From Phycisphaeraceae bacterium (GTDB lineage Bacteria > Planctomycetota > Phycisphaerae > Phycisphaerales > Phycisphaeraceae): a stretch of DNA of 5,821 nucleotides. Below the pieces are notes generated by a model that was not told the origin of the DNA, ran no database searches, and saw only the letters and a program-made list of their open reading frames with translations. Location of the stretch: contig JADZET010000380.1 in assembly GCA_020850375.1 (NCBI GenBank), positions 1 through 5,821 on the forward strand, read 5' to 3'. Positions 5,494 to 5,821 of the stretch are shown here, piece by piece. Numbering within the stretch: the stretch's first letter is position 1; every line of letters begins with the position of its first letter. Position numbers and translations under genes: made by a program.

Positions 5494-5821
5494 TCAGTTC
5501 TGAGGGGAGAACAGACTTGGCTGCACGTCCGATGTTTCTGCCGTTCGCGCAGAGAGCTGGGGTGTTTCCGCCCCATCCGAGGGCTGAGAGCGTCGGTGAT
5601 GCCGCCAGACGGCTCCGCAGAGTTCTATGAACTCTTCATTTGTCAGCGTGCCCTTGGCCCGGTTGACGATCTTGGTGAGAACCTGGGCGTTGCTGATGCG
5701 ATGCTCGCCGCCGCGCGACACGGGGATGATGTGGTCCAGAGCCGCTGTTTCGGGGGTAAGGTCCCAGCCGGTCAACGCACAGCGATAGGCCTGGCGCTGC
5801 AACAACGCCAGAACACCGGCC
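5494..5821 (-). CDS. HNH endonuclease (partial, 5' end outside window)
   Basis: A small nuclease of the kind often found beside phage terminases. The frame stays open to the window edge, so the true start is probably beyond it; a TTG at 5805 is the only internal candidate near the edge. From that TTG the core reads YRCALTG (7-13), ALDHIIPVSRGG (22-33) with the Asp-His pair of the HNH motif, ISNAQVLTKIVNRAKG (37-52) with the Asn and the closing Asn/Lys, then NEEFIELC. The usual second zinc cysteine pairs are absent, as in several HNH subgroups. After residue 70 the tail is disordered and ends in QPSLF, which resembles a sliding-clamp-binding peptide. The stop is 11 bp before the methyltransferase ATG, so the two are almost certainly cotranscribed. 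Confidence 0.88.
   Translation of the reverse strand, partial: AGVLALLQRQAYRCALTGWDLTPETAALDHIIPVSRGGEHRISNAQVLTKIVNRAKGTLTNEEFIELCGAVWRHHRRSQPSDGAETPQLSARTAETSDVQPSLFSPQN

Noticed and set aside
3992..5503. A 503-codon plus-strand open frame
   Set aside because: It is the codon-aligned antisense of the ParB-methyltransferase, whose motifs are unmistakable on the minus strand. It lacks domain features of its own.
1..5821. CRISPR array, tRNA or rRNA genes, insertion sequence or attachment-site repeats
   Set aside because: No regularly spaced repeats, cloverleaf arms, transposase motifs or matching direct repeats at the cassette ends could be found by eye.

Overview
The window is GC-rich and densely coded. 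It looks like part of a prophage or phage-derived island in a high-GC bacterium. The protein styles (ParB-methyltransferase fusion, HARE-HTH protein with a small SH3-like N-terminus, small phage-type genes) remind me most of Planctomycetota/Phycisphaerae genomes. That placement is an impression from recall, not a search result.

Layout. A minus-strand phage block runs in from the right edge: a small HNH endonuclease (5' end outside the window), then a ParB-domain/DNA methyltransferase fusion, then a Cys-rich HNH-like zinc protein. The genes are 11 bp apart or overlapping. The same strand resumes at the left with a 90-aa terminase-small-subunit candidate and the first ~256 codons of a terminase-large-subunit-type ATPase, which runs off the left edge. 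Between these minus-strand parts lies a plus-strand cassette (about 1196-3562). It holds four closely packed small genes: two unknowns, a HARE-HTH protein and a winged-helix-like protein. These end at a clear intrinsic terminator and are followed by a separately promoted vapBC-type toxin-antitoxin pair.

How it may work together. The terminase pair would cut and package DNA, and HNH nucleases often sit beside terminases in phages. The methyltransferase probably marks the element's own DNA. The plus-strand cassette looks accessory: small DNA-binding or regulatory proteins plus a stability module, read opposite to the packaging block, with a divergent start region at 1087-1195 and a convergent end at 3563-3666.

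The most interesting observation is that the small terminase-like protein and the N-terminus of the large terminase carry recognisably the same ~55-residue domain. No RNA genes, CRISPR arrays, insertion sequences or convincing attachment sites were seen.
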